DNA of 64,000 bases. Source: Syntrophaceticus sp050949745 (GTDB lineage Bacteria; Bacillota; DSM-12270; Thermacetogeniales; Thermacetogeniaceae). Numbering within the stretch: position 1 is the stretch's first letter; each line of letters starts with the position of its first letter. Shown here in pieces: positions 26,180-34,819 of this stretch. The notes under the pieces are model-generated. The model was given only the letters and a program-made list of their open reading frames with translations, searched no databases and had not been told where the DNA came from. The stretch spans positions 1 to 64,000 of the forward strand of contig JBMNGF010000017.1 of NCBI GenBank assembly GCA_050949745.1, written 5' to 3'. The position numbers and the translations under genes were made by a program.

Positions 26180-27598
26180 ATGGACAAGTTTTTTAAGCTG
26201 AAGCAACACGACACCACCGTGTCAACTGAAATCATTGCCGGTCTGACTACATTCTTTGCAATGTCTTATATCATCTTTGTCAACCCTGCTATATTATCTC
26301 AGACTGGCATACCATGGGGAGCTGTATTTCTAGCAACAATCATTGCTTCAGCCATCGGTACATTGATCATGGGACTGGTCGCTAATGTACCTTACGCACT
26401 AGCTCCAGGTATGGGCCTAAATGCTTTTTTTACCTATACAGTAGTTTTTGCCTTGGGCTTTACCTGGCAGCAAGCTCTGGCAATGGTCTTCATCTGCGGT
26501 ATCATCAACATCATATTAACGGTGACGAAAATACGTAAGCTGATTATCGCTGCAATCCCCAGAAGCCTACAGAGTGCAATTGGTGGGGGTATCGGGATCT
26601 TTATCGCTTATATTGGAATCAAAAACGCCGGTCTCATCAACTTCACAGCAGACCCAGGAACATATACTGTTCTGGATAGTGGCACTGCCATTGCAAATTC
26701 TAGCGCGGTCCCTGCACTGGTAACATTGAACGACCCAACTGTTCTGCTCGCCTTGATCGGTCTTGCTTTTATCGTTATCTTACTGGTGCTAAATATAAAA
26801 GGAGCAATACTGATCGGTATTATCGGCACCACCTTACTTGGCATCCCGATGGGTATTGTCGACGTATCCACTATAGGCGTATCAAGCGGTATAGCATCAT
26901 CTTTTTCTGAACTAGGTACAGTATTCGGTACAATATTTACTAGCGCCGGCATTCCTTCTCTGTTTACTGAAGCAGCGAAAATTCCGCTGGTTCTAATAAC
27001 AATTTTCGCGTTCAGCCTCACAGACATATTTGATACGATCGGAACCTTCATAGGAACAGGCCGCAGAAGCGGTATCTTCAGTACAGAAGATGAAAAAGCA
27101 ATGATGAGCAGCAGCGGTTTTAAATCCAAAATGGATAAAGCCCTTTTTGCTGACTCTATCGGTACCTCTATCGGTGCAGTATTGGGCACATCAAACACGA
27201 CCACCTACGTGGAAAGCGCAGCTGGCATTGGTGCCGGCGGTCGTACCGGTCTGACGAGTATTGTGACTGCTATTCTTTTTATCCTGGCAATATTCCTGGC
27301 TCCAGTTGCAGGTATCGTTCCCGCAGCAGCAACAGCACCTGCTCTGATAGTGGTCGGTATTATGATGATGTCCGCCTTCAGAGATATTAAATGGGATATT
27401 CTTGATGAGGCAATTCCTGCTTTCTTCGCCGGTGTATTTATGGCTATCTGCTACAACATTTCCTACGGAATCGCCGGTGGATTTATTTTCTACTGTATCG
27501 TCAAATTCGTCAAAGGTCAGTTCGAAGATGTGCACCCAATTATAATTGGATCAGCGCTGGTCTTTATCCTTAATTTTGTTGTACTGGCCCTTATTTAA
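26180..27598 (+). CDS. NCS2/AzgA-type purine (adenine/guanine/hypoxanthine) permease
   Basis: This is a proton-coupled nucleobase importer of the inner membrane. It has 472 residues with about 12-14 hydrophobic segments. Family signatures include FFAMSYIIFVNPAIL near the N-terminus, PGMGLNAFFTYTVV, GGGIGIFIAYIGIKNAG, the TDIFDTIGTFIGTG loop and TSNTTTYVESAAGIGAGGRTG. These place it with AzgA/PbuG rather than uracil permeases. The ATG follows GGGAGG. It is monocistronic, with a hairpin in the leader and a terminator behind. Confidence 0.93.
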   Translation: MDKFFKLKQHDTTVSTEIIAGLTTFFAMSYIIFVNPAILSQTGIPWGAVFLATIIASAIGTLIMGLVANVPYALAPGMGLNAFFTYTVVFALGFTWQQALAMVFICGIINIILTVTKIRKLIIAAIPRSLQSAIGGGIGIFIAYIGIKNAGLINFTADPGTYTVLDSGTAIANSSAVPALVTLNDPTVLLALIGLAFIVILLVLNIKGAILIGIIGTTLLGIPMGIVDVSTIGVSSGIASSFSELGTVFGTIFTSAGIPSLFTEAAKIPLVLITIFAFSLTDIFDTIGTFIGTGRRSGIFSTEDEKAMMSSSGFKSKMDKALFADSIGTSIGAVLGTSNTTTYVESAAGIGAGGRTGLTSIVTAILFILAIFLAPVAGIVPAAATAPALIVVGIMMMSAFRDIKWDILDEAIPAFFAGVFMAICYNISYGIAGGFIFYCIVKFVKGQFEDVHPIIIGSALVFILNFVVLALI

Positions 27599-27625
27599 AG
27601 TAGCAAGCTAATTTTGAAATATAGG

Positions 27626-27657
27626 AAAGAGCCCGGTGAACAATACTGGGCTCTTTT
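27626..27657 (+). terminator. intrinsic terminator after the permease
   Basis: AAAGAGCCCGG pairs with CTGGGCTCTTTT. Confidence 0.9.
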
Positions 27658-27877
27658 GTTATGTTTCCCTGCTCATTCTTTCAGCCTAACCGCCAAACGG
27701 CAACTCTTATACTATTTTAGTATATTTCCGGTACATAACTCTGTTTCAATTATAAAAGCAGTTATTTTCGGCTTTCCGCTTTATCTTTGAAGGGATCGAT
27801 TCCCTGTTATCAGCCATTGAGCGTTAGCGGAATGAGGATTATCTGTCACACCGATTATGCTTTCACTACGAACACAA

Positions 27878-27909
27878 AGGAAGCAAAGAGACGTTCTTTT
27901 TGCTTCCTC
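27878..27909. repeat. palindromic repeat, GGAAGCAAA subfamily
   Basis: AGGAAGCAAA and TTTGCTTCCT arms enclose GAGACGTTCTT. The right flank to about 27960 resembles the flank of the copy at 10378. Confidence 0.8.
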
Positions 27910-27913
27910 TTCC

Positions 27914-28192
27914 CTACCACTGACAAGTTGGATCAAAATGAGGGCAATCACCTGGCGGCCATCCTTTTATCTGGCATGACATCCCATAATGTGAACCCAG
28001 ATGCCGGCAGATTCCCTCGATCGCTTTGACACAGCATGTTTCCTCTTTATCGTAATAGGTACATTTACCGCTACAGAGTTCACAGGCACAGTTGATACAG
28101 CACTTGCCATGACATTCTTCTGCTGTATGCTCAACCCCTGGACAGTCAAAACGGACACGCAAAAAATCGCCCCCAAAAGAGTTCTGCGTCAT
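27914..28192 (-). CDS. cysteine-rich small protein, function unknown
   Basis: The 92 residues contain 14 cysteines, concentrated in ECHGKCCINCACELCSGKC and ETCCVKAIEGIC. There is no signal peptide or membrane segment, so a metal-binding or Fe-S role is possible. I do not recognise the family. The last 15 residues (GWPPGDCPHFDPTCQW region) are encoded by DNA shared with the repeat flank at 10.4 kb, so the C-terminus may be repeat-derived. The ribosome site is weak (GGAAA). An open frame this rich in Cys is unlikely by chance. Confidence 0.5.
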   Translation of the reverse strand: MTQNSFGGDFLRVRFDCPGVEHTAEECHGKCCINCACELCSGKCTYYDKEETCCVKAIEGICRHLGSHYGMSCQIKGWPPGDCPHFDPTCQW

Positions 28193-28278
28193 ATAACAAT
28201 TTCCACAGTAGTTAGTGATTTCCTTTTTCCTCTGAATGAAAAATGGAAGCTGAGATGCTGTACTCTTGCTTCCTGTAA

Positions 28279-28302
28279 TAAAAAAAGGCCATCTAATGGC
28301 CC
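28279..28302 (-). terminator. terminator downstream of the tRNA cluster
   Basis: On the minus strand, GGGCCATTAGATGGCC is followed by seven T, some 60 bp past tRNA-Val. Confidence 0.7.
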
Positions 28303-28362
28303 AAACAATGCAAAATGCAATCTTTTATCTGACTTCCGACTTCTGTCCTCCGACATCTAAAA

Positions 28363-28438
28363 TGGTGGGCGCGGCAGGGATCGAACCTGCGACCTCCTGA
28401 ATGTGAGTCAGGCGCTCTCGCCACTGAGCCACGCGCCC
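28363..28438 (-). tRNA. tRNA-Val (CAC)
   Basis: 76 nt with encoded CCA. The acceptor GGGCGCG pairs with CGCGCCC; the anticodon loop is CTCACAT in stem CCTGA/TCAGG; the T loop is GTTCGATCC. Confidence 0.95.
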
Positions 28439-28548
28439 CTCTTCTTTCCGGCCTTCTGACTTCGGCCATCTTTCTTCTGACATACTACTTGCGGTCTCAG
28501 CTTAGTCTTTTCTTCTGACCTCCGACTTCCGGCCTCCAACTTCCAAAA

Positions 28549-28623
28549 TGGTGGGCCCACCAGGATTCGAACCTGGAACCGATCGGTTATGAGCCGAGTG
28601 CTCTACCGTTGAGCTATGGGCCC
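28549..28623 (-). tRNA. tRNA with CAU anticodon (Met, or Ile2 if lysidine-modified)
   Basis: 75 nt with CCA. The acceptor GGGCCCA pairs with TGGGCCC; the anticodon loop is CTCATAA. It lacks the CGCGGGG start of initiator tRNA. Elongator Met and Ile2 cannot be separated by eye. Confidence 0.93.
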
Positions 28624-28624
28624 T

Positions 28625-28699
28625 TGGCTCCCCGGGCAGGATTCGAACCTGCAACAATCCGGTTAACAGCCGGATGCTCTACCGTTGAGCTACCGAGGA
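28625..28699 (-). tRNA. tRNA-Asn (GUU)
   Basis: 75 nt with CCA and discriminator G. The acceptor TCCTCGG pairs with CCGGGGA; the anticodon loop is CTGTTAA. It is one base from the next tRNA, so the three form one transcript. Confidence 0.95.
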
Positions 28700-28948
28700 A
28701 CGATTCAACATGATTATTATATGACAAACATCGTCTACAGTCAATGTTTTTGCTTACCTGTTCTGTACTGAACATATTTGGTTTGCAGCTATCCTGCAAC
28801 TAGTTTTCCGGAACTGCATTATACCTCAATCTGTTTTGTTTTGCAATTGTTATATGTTATATTTTTTAATTATCCCTTAACCCTGAAGGAAATGTCATTT
28901 ATTCAGTAGAACTAATAATTTTAATACAATCAGAAGAGGAAGAATTAT

Positions 28949-29146
28949 ATGGATGAGAAAAAATGCATTAAATGCCGTATAGCTATGGACTGCCATGGTG
29001 TTAAGGAATTTCGCACAGGCGGTAAAACAGGATGGTGGCACATATTTCTCGGGGATTTTGCACAGATGCAGGAGCGCATTACGAAGCTAGAACTCTGGGT
29101 CTGTCCAAACTGCCGGCGTGTAGAGTTTTACCTGCCAGATAAATAG
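28949..29146 (+). CDS. small zinc-ribbon protein
   Basis: The 65-residue protein has two knuckles: CIKC at 6-9, and CPNC in WVCPNCRRVEFYLP at the C-terminus, which together form a zinc ribbon. Between them is GGKTGWWHIFLGDFAQMQER. Proteins of this shape are widespread in Clostridia and annotated as hypothetical zinc-ribbon nucleic-acid-binding proteins. The ATG has AGAGGAAG upstream. It precedes the ABC transporter pair, but a palindrome lies between, so an operon is doubtful. Confidence 0.75.
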   Translation: MDEKKCIKCRIAMDCHGVKEFRTGGKTGWWHIFLGDFAQMQERITKLELWVCPNCRRVEFYLPDK

Positions 29147-29289
29147 ATGGAACACAATGTGAGGTGAAATGGTCCCCCAGGAAAACTATTAAGATTAGAA
29201 AAGTCAAAACGGCAGGAAATACTGCATAAAATCAAGAAAGTGTAGGGATAACGCAGCGGCAAATCGCTTTCTTAACAGGAATCAGTCAA

Positions 29290-29318
29290 GGAAGCAAAAA
29301 GAACGTCCCTTTGCTTCC
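29290..29318. repeat. palindromic repeat, GGAAGCAAA subfamily
   Basis: GGAAGCAAA/TTTGCTTCC arms surround AAGAACGTCCC, 18 bp before the ABC ATPase start. Confidence 0.8.
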
Positions 29319-29335
29319 AGAAAGGAATTTTATCA

Positions 29336-30055
29336 GTGATAGAGCTTATCGGAGTTAACAAGTCTTATGCAAAAGGCAGTGTTAAAGCTGTCGATGATTC
29401 CACACTGGCAGTAAAGCCGGGGGAGATTTTCGGTTTTCTAGGGCCAAACGGAGCTGGAAAAACTACCACTATTAAGATGGTCGTAGGTCTCTTGCAGCCT
29501 GACTCTGGAACCATCAAAGTTGCTGATGTGGATGTGCTCAAGGATCCTTTAGCAGCAAAGCGCAAAGTCGGCTTTGTCCCTGACCAGCCACAGGTATATG
29601 AACGGCTGACCGGAATCGAGTACTTAAATTTCCTTGCAGATGTTTACCAGGTGCCAGAAAAGGTGAGAAAAAAGCGCATCGAGCACTTTCTGGAGATCTT
29701 CGGCATCAAGGATGCCGTCGGTGATCTGGTACAGAGTTATTCCCATGGTATGAAGCAAAAACTGGTGTTGACCGGGGCCCTGCTGCACAATCCACCTGTA
29801 TGGATCATGGATGAGCCTATGGTAGGGCTTGACCCTCGTTCATCCTTTTTGCTTAAGGATCTGATGGCCGAACACTGCCGTCAGGGGAATACGGTGTTTT
29901 TCTCCACCCATGTTCTGGATGTAGCTGAACGGCTATGTGACCGTGTAGCGATCATCAACAAAGGTAAGATCATCGCCTGCGGTACCCTTGACGAGATCAA
30001 TGAACACCACGAAAAAGAAACTCTGGAGAAAATTTTTTTGGAGCTGACACAATGA
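29336..30055 (+). CDS. ABC transporter ATP-binding protein
   Basis: This is the energising subunit of a two-gene ABC exporter. The 239 residues have Walker A GPNGAGKTTT (about 39-48), Q-loop at DQPQVYE, signature YSHGMKQKL, Walker B WIMDEPMVGLD and switch His in STHVLD. The short C-terminus and YxSHGMKQ signature are those of ABC-2/drug-export type ATPases. The GTG start has AAAGGA about 9 bases ahead. It overlaps the permease gene by 4 bp. The substrate is unknown. Confidence 0.93.
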   Translation: MIELIGVNKSYAKGSVKAVDDSTLAVKPGEIFGFLGPNGAGKTTTIKMVVGLLQPDSGTIKVADVDVLKDPLAAKRKVGFVPDQPQVYERLTGIEYLNFLADVYQVPEKVRKKRIEHFLEIFGIKDAVGDLVQSYSHGMKQKLVLTGALLHNPPVWIMDEPMVGLDPRSSFLLKDLMAEHCRQGNTVFFSTHVLDVAERLCDRVAIINKGKIIACGTLDEINEHHEKETLEKIFLELTQ

Positions 30056-31716
30056 AGCCATTCCCCGCATTATTAAATGTCATCTTCCGCAACTATTTTG
30101 GCATTTCAGTAATGAAACAAAAATACCTGAAAGAAAAAAAGGAATTATGGCAGCCGATTTTAGCTGTCATCGGGATTGGAATAGGATTTTTTTTTATATT
30201 TTCTTTTGCAATGCTTTTTTCCACCGCTTTGTATAATGCTGGCAAAATGTTAGGTGAACCAGGAATCGTCTTGGTGTTGAGCTTCCTGGCAGTTGCCTTT
30301 ATAACCTTTATCTTTGATATAGGCACAACAATCAGCACCTTTTATTTTGCTAAGGATAACTCTCTCTTGGCAGCACTGCCCCTCAAGCCGCTACAGGTCG
30401 TAGCCGCCCGTTTTTCGGTGGTGATGGTCAACCAGTACCTGGGTCAACTGGTCTTCCTGCTCCCACCGCTGATCGTTTTTGGCATTGGAGAGGGTTTAGG
30501 GATTCCTTACATCATCCTGGCCGCTGTAATCTTTCTCCTGTTCCCTGCGCTACCCTTAGCTCCAGCAGCGATACTGGCCATTGTGATGATGAGCAGGGCA
30601 GGCAGCAAGCGCTTAAAAGACATCTTTACGATCCTTACCTACGTTATCATGATCGGATTTGTCCTTGGAATCCAATTTTTTATGCAGAAACTCCCCCAGG
30701 GAGATGAGCTCGCTTCAATTGAAGCACTGATCCAAACGCATGGTGCATTGCTAACAGAAATAGGAGGAAGCTTTCCTCCAGCAGTTTGGGCAGCGAAAGC
30801 CCTAGCTATGGCAGGGACTGCTGAAGGGCTGATTAATCTCGGGCTCTTCCTGGTCCTGACATTAATATTAATAGCTTTTATGCTCTATCTGGGAGAAAGG
30901 TATTTTTATCGAGGAGTGTTCGCAGGTGAAGAGGTAAGGAAGAAACACCGTATCGTTAACAACCGCAGGGGTATCTGGAAGGCTTCATCCCCTTTCAAGG
31001 CTCTGCTCCTCAGGGAGCACCGACTCTTTATTCGCACTCCCGTTTTTTTGATGAATGTCCTGCCTGTGGCGATCATCGTTCCGATCTGCTGTATGCTTCC
31101 TCTCATTGCACAGGGAAGTCTAGCTGAGTTCGGACAGCTAGGGGGATTTCTGGCCGAATACCCCTATCTTAAACTGATCATTTTAGCGATAATGACCTTT
31201 GTTGCTGGCACACTGCCGCTGTCACCATCGGCATTATCCAGGGAAGGAAGGTTTTTTTCTCTTTCTCAATTGATCCCGGTTTCCCCACGCCAACAGGTCA
31301 AAGCCAAATTTTGGTACACCCTGGCAGTTAATTTCCTCTGTACTCTGCCCATCCTTGGCGTGTGTGCTGTTTTGTTACATTTGGCCTGGCTGGATATTTT
31401 GCTGATAACATTTTTAGGTATAGCTGTAGCAGCTGTTATCACATCTCTGGGAATCCTCATCGATTTTGCTCGTCCTTATTTCGATTGGGAGGATCCCCAG
31501 CGCGCAGTTAAAAACAACCTCAATGTTCTGTTTATAATGCTCATCACTCTATTATTTATAGCTATTATGGGAGTAGTTAGTGTCGGTCTCTACTTTATAG
31601 CACCCTGGTGGCTGGGCTACTCCATACTCCTGCTGCTGGTATCAGCAAGTTCGGCCCTTCTCTATCTTTGGCTGCTGACCGTGGCAGAAAAAAAATACAG
31701 GCAGTATGAATTATAA
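30052..31716 (+). CDS. ABC transporter permease subunit (ABC_tran_2-like)
   Basis: The 554-residue integral membrane protein has about 12 hydrophobic segments, beginning after a short cytoplasmic N-terminus (MKQKYLKEKKELW). The clusters at 35-75, 85-125, 150-235 and 270-290 are followed, after a cytoplasmic loop (RKKHRIVNNRRG), by a second membrane half with LSPSALSREGRFFSLSQLIPVSPR. That loop is typical of the large ABC-2-related exporters paired with GPNGAGKTT ATPases. ATGA coupling to the ATPase supports one transporter. The substrate cannot be inferred. Confidence 0.85.
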   Translation: MKPFPALLNVIFRNYFGISVMKQKYLKEKKELWQPILAVIGIGIGFFFIFSFAMLFSTALYNAGKMLGEPGIVLVLSFLAVAFITFIFDIGTTISTFYFAKDNSLLAALPLKPLQVVAARFSVVMVNQYLGQLVFLLPPLIVFGIGEGLGIPYIILAAVIFLLFPALPLAPAAILAIVMMSRAGSKRLKDIFTILTYVIMIGFVLGIQFFMQKLPQGDELASIEALIQTHGALLTEIGGSFPPAVWAAKALAMAGTAEGLINLGLFLVLTLILIAFMLYLGERYFYRGVFAGEEVRKKHRIVNNRRGIWKASSPFKALLLREHRLFIRTPVFLMNVLPVAIIVPICCMLPLIAQGSLAEFGQLGGFLAEYPYLKLIILAIMTFVAGTLPLSPSALSREGRFFSLSQLIPVSPRQQVKAKFWYTLAVNFLCTLPILGVCAVLLHLAWLDILLITFLGIAVAAVITSLGILIDFARPYFDWEDPQRAVKNNLNVLFIMLITLLFIAIMGVVSVGLYFIAPWWLGYSILLLLVSASSALLYLWLLTVAEKKYRQYEL

Positions 31717-31783
31717 GTTGGCATAATCTTTCTCCTGGTATCAACCAGAACTGTTCCACAATAATACCAATTATTAAATATGA

Positions 31784-31809
31784 GACCTCATCCTTTTGAG
31801 GTCTTTTTC
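31784..31809 (+). terminator. terminator after the ABC operon
   Basis: GACCTCA pairs with TGAGGTC, followed by TTTTTCTT. Confidence 0.85.
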
Positions 31810-31851
31810 TTGTAACCAATACCTTTACTGGAATCAGGGATTCCTCCCCTG

Positions 31852-31874
31852 CTAGTGCCTTTTGAAGGCACTAG
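31852..31874. repeat. perfect hairpin ahead of the ger operon
   Basis: CTAGTGCCTT and AAGGCACTAG form a perfect 10-bp stem with a 3-nt loop. There is no T-run, so an operator or RNA structure is as likely as a terminator. Confidence 0.5.
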
Positions 31875-31996
31875 TATCTATAAAAGGAATAATTACCCCC
31901 TTCTTTCGGTTACATTAAAAGCAGGAATGACAAGTCAAGAAAATCCCCTTGCACAAGTCTCCATCCTAATGAAGTTTTGGCGAGGAGGAAATAAAT

Positions 31997-33589
31997 ATGT
32001 TTGGATTCCTGCGCAAACTACGCAAACTATCAGTTCTGCTTAAAGGAAAAAATAGCACCAGAAACTACAAGAATAAAGTGCTCGAACTGACCCCTGACAT
32101 TAACGCTAATATAAGAAAGTTCCGTCAGGTGCTGGGAGAAAGCAGTGATGTGATCATCCGTCAGTTCAAAATTGCTAGAGGGGGCACCGCTGCCGCCCTG
32201 ATTTTCCTTGACGGTCTGGTGGACAAAAAGCGGATCAATGAAGATATTTTGCGACCATTAATGATGCATTCACAAACATCCTATTCAGGCACACTGAAGA
32301 AACTGCAGGAAAGTTTTATATCTACTGATGAGATCATTGAGCAAAAGGATTTCGGTGAAACTGTTTCCGCTGTTTTGGAAGGACAAGCAGCACTGCTGCT
32401 GGATGGTTCTGCTAGTTCACTGGTGATAGATGTCAAGGGTTGGGAAGAGAGGGCAATAGAAGAACCGGATACAGAAGGTGCTGTACGGGGGCCAAGGGAG
32501 GGTTTTACGGAAAATATCCGCACTAACACAGCCTTACTGCGCCGCATTATTCGTGATCCTGATCTTACCTTCCATAATCTGAGGCTGGGGGAAAGAACGA
32601 AAAAAGATATTACAATCGTTTATATCAAGGGAATTGCCCAGGAATCCCTGATCGATGAAATCAAAACCCGTTTGGGAAGGATCGAAACAGATGCTATTTT
32701 AGAATCCGGCTATATTGAACAGTACATCGATGACAACCCCTTTTCCCCCTTTCCAACAGTAGCTAACAGTGAAAAGCCAGATAAAGTTGCAGCAAAACTC
32801 CTGGAAGGACGGGCAGCCATTCTGATTGATGGAACGCCCTTTGTGCTTACTGTCCCTATGCTATTTATTGAAAGCTTCCAGAATGCTGAGGATTACTATG
32901 TCCACCCCTATTTTGGCACCTTTATGAGATGGATCAGATACATCAGCTTTGCGCTGAGTATTTTATCACCAGCGTTTTTTGTGGCGTTGAGCAGTTTTAA
33001 CCAGGAACTGATCCCCACACCTCTCTTGATCTCCATGACTTCAGCCAGGGAAGGAACTCCCTTTCCTGCGGTACTGGAAGCGCTGCTGGTGATTATCATT
33101 TTTGAAATTTTGAGAGAGGCCAGTATCAGAATGCCGCGCTCCTTAGGGCAGGCGGTTAACATCGTAGGTGCTCTGGTAATCGGCCAAACGGCTGTGTCTG
33201 CCGGTTTGATCGGGCCTGCTACAGTGATCGTCATCTCCCTCACAGCTGTCTCCACCTTTATTGTTCCACCCCTGATAGATGTGGGCACATTCTTACGTTT
33301 GGCCCTGCTTTTCGGAGCCGGCATACTGGGTCTTTTTGGCATGACCATTATTCTTATCGAGATTTTGATCCATATGGCATCCCTACAATCCTTTGGAGTC
33401 CCCTACCTTTCCCCAGTCGCTCCACCGAGTAGAGGCATGGTGAAGGATGTTTTTTTGCGGGCACCTATCTGGTCAATGCCTCTACGGCCGGGTATCATCG
33501 GCAGCCAGAACCCGCGCAGACAGGGACAACAGGTAGAATCTTCATCATTCAAAACAAGAAAAAATAAACGACAGAGAAAGAACAGGTGA
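31997..33589 (+). CDS. gerAA: spore germinant receptor subunit A
   Basis: This is the largest subunit of an inner-spore-membrane germinant receptor, which triggers ion release on nutrient binding. The 530 residues comprise a cytoplasmic N-terminal domain (1-310, with DVIIRQFKI and FLDGLVDKKRI) and four to five membrane helices from about 320. The family signatures PTPLLISMTSAREGTPFPA and EILREASIRMPRSLGQAVNIVGALVIGQ are present, and the C-terminus is basic. GAGGAGG precedes the ATG. The stop overlaps gerAC. The gene order A-C-B plus a small subunit is common in Clostridia. Forespore-specific control is expected, but no sigma-G promoter was identified. Confidence 0.95.
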   Translation: MFGFLRKLRKLSVLLKGKNSTRNYKNKVLELTPDINANIRKFRQVLGESSDVIIRQFKIARGGTAAALIFLDGLVDKKRINEDILRPLMMHSQTSYSGTLKKLQESFISTDEIIEQKDFGETVSAVLEGQAALLLDGSASSLVIDVKGWEERAIEEPDTEGAVRGPREGFTENIRTNTALLRRIIRDPDLTFHNLRLGERTKKDITIVYIKGIAQESLIDEIKTRLGRIETDAILESGYIEQYIDDNPFSPFPTVANSEKPDKVAAKLLEGRAAILIDGTPFVLTVPMLFIESFQNAEDYYVHPYFGTFMRWIRYISFALSILSPAFFVALSSFNQELIPTPLLISMTSAREGTPFPAVLEALLVIIIFEILREASIRMPRSLGQAVNIVGALVIGQTAVSAGLIGPATVIVISLTAVSTFIVPPLIDVGTFLRLALLFGAGILGLFGMTIILIEILIHMASLQSFGVPYLSPVAPPSRGMVKDVFLRAPIWSMPLRPGIIGSQNPRRQGQQVESSSFKTRKNKRQRKNR

Positions 33590-34797
33590 CAGCAGTGAAA
33601 AGGATACACTCCTTTTTTCTTATCCTACCTTTTTTTATAACGCTGTTCAGCGGCTGTTGGGATTGGGTAGAGCTCAACGACATCACCATTGTCAGCGGCA
33701 TTAGCCTGGATGAAGCAAAAGAACCGGACAAAATCCGCCTCACAGCACAGGTGATCAGGCCTGCTGCCCTGGGTGGCGAAGGTGATACTGGGGGGACCGC
33801 AGGTGGTGAAGGGGGAGGGGGAGGGGGAGCTGAGGCACAGGCTGCCCGGATATTAACCACTACAGGAGAAACAGTTTTCCAGGCAATTCGCGATTTGAGC
33901 ACCCAAGCGTCCCACAAGCTTTTCCTATCCCATACACATGTGGTTGTTATCAGTAGGGAGGCCGCGGAAAAAGGCATTTACCGTTTTATCGATTTTTTTG
34001 CCCGGGACCCAGAACCCCGCCCCAATATAAGATTGCTGATATCCGAAGGAGAGGCGGGCGAGATTATGCGCCACCCCAGTGGGGTGGAAAGCATACCTGC
34101 CCTGGGTCTTTATAGTGCGACCAAAACTGCTGCCTTAAATGCCTTATCTCCTGATGTTACCATGCAGGATGCTAGTATGCGATTGGCATCAGAGACCACT
34201 GAGCTGATCGCTCCTCTTACTAAACTGTATCAAGAAAAAGGGACCGATGGAGAAAAAAAGACAAGGGTAGATGTAGCAGGCACCGCGGTTTTTCGAGGGG
34301 ACAAAATGGTAGGAACACTAAATCAAAAAGAAACCAGAGGGCTACACTGGATACTGGATGAAGTGAAAACAGGGATCATTGTTATCGAACATGCTGGAAG
34401 CAAACAAAGTTTGGAAATAACCAAATCACAGACCAAATTAACTCCTGAAATCAGAGATAATAAGCTAGTGGTTAAAATTTCTATTGATGTAAATACCAAT
34501 CTTGGTGATCAGCAATGTGGGAAGAACCTCATAAATCCTGCTGAGATCGTTTTAATGGAAGAAAAGCAGACTGCTGAAATCAGGGCCGAAATTACTGGTG
34601 CTGTCAAGAAAGCTTTAGAACTAAAAGCAGATATCTTTGGTTTTGGAGATGAGTTCCGCCGCAAATACCCTGAGCAGTGGGAAAAGCTTGAACAGCGCTG
34701 GTTAGAAATCTTTCCCGGTATCAAGATTGAGCTTGAGATCAAATCCCGAATAAAAGCAACCGGTGAAATCAGAGAGCCTCTTTACCAGCCGAGATAA
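33586..34797 (+). CDS. gerAC: spore germinant receptor subunit C (lipoprotein)
   Basis: This is the lipoprotein subunit on the outer face of the inner spore membrane. The 403 residues begin with a signal peptide and lipobox (FITLFSGC, acylated Cys) followed by WDWVELND, the normal Ger(x)C start. Three GerC domains follow, ending in the conserved FGDEFRRKYPEQWEKLEQRW and a beta-strand tail. Oddly, a glycine-rich stretch of about 25 residues (GGEGDTGG with a GGGGGG run) interrupts the first domain near residue 65. GTG at 33586 overlaps the gerAA stop; the GTG at 33595 is equally possible. Confidence 0.94.
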   Translation: MTAVKRIHSFFLILPFFITLFSGCWDWVELNDITIVSGISLDEAKEPDKIRLTAQVIRPAALGGEGDTGGTAGGEGGGGGGAEAQAARILTTTGETVFQAIRDLSTQASHKLFLSHTHVVVISREAAEKGIYRFIDFFARDPEPRPNIRLLISEGEAGEIMRHPSGVESIPALGLYSATKTAALNALSPDVTMQDASMRLASETTELIAPLTKLYQEKGTDGEKKTRVDVAGTAVFRGDKMVGTLNQKETRGLHWILDEVKTGIIVIEHAGSKQSLEITKSQTKLTPEIRDNKLVVKISIDVNTNLGDQQCGKNLINPAEIVLMEEKQTAEIRAEITGAVKKALELKADIFGFGDEFRRKYPEQWEKLEQRWLEIFPGIKIELEIKSRIKATGEIREPLYQPR

Positions 34798-34819
34798 TCT
34801 TCAAGCAAGGAGGAGTCCA

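Noticed and set aside
26608..27204. 198-codon minus frame opposite the purine permease
   Set aside because: Shadow of the hydrophobic permease codons; composition is an artefact of antisense reading.
28614..28799. 61-codon minus frame at the tRNA cluster
   Set aside because: It reads through tRNA-Asn and its promoter region.
33549..33977. 142-codon minus frame with Pro-rich run
   Set aside because: Antisense to gerAC; the Pro run mirrors the glycine-rich insertion.
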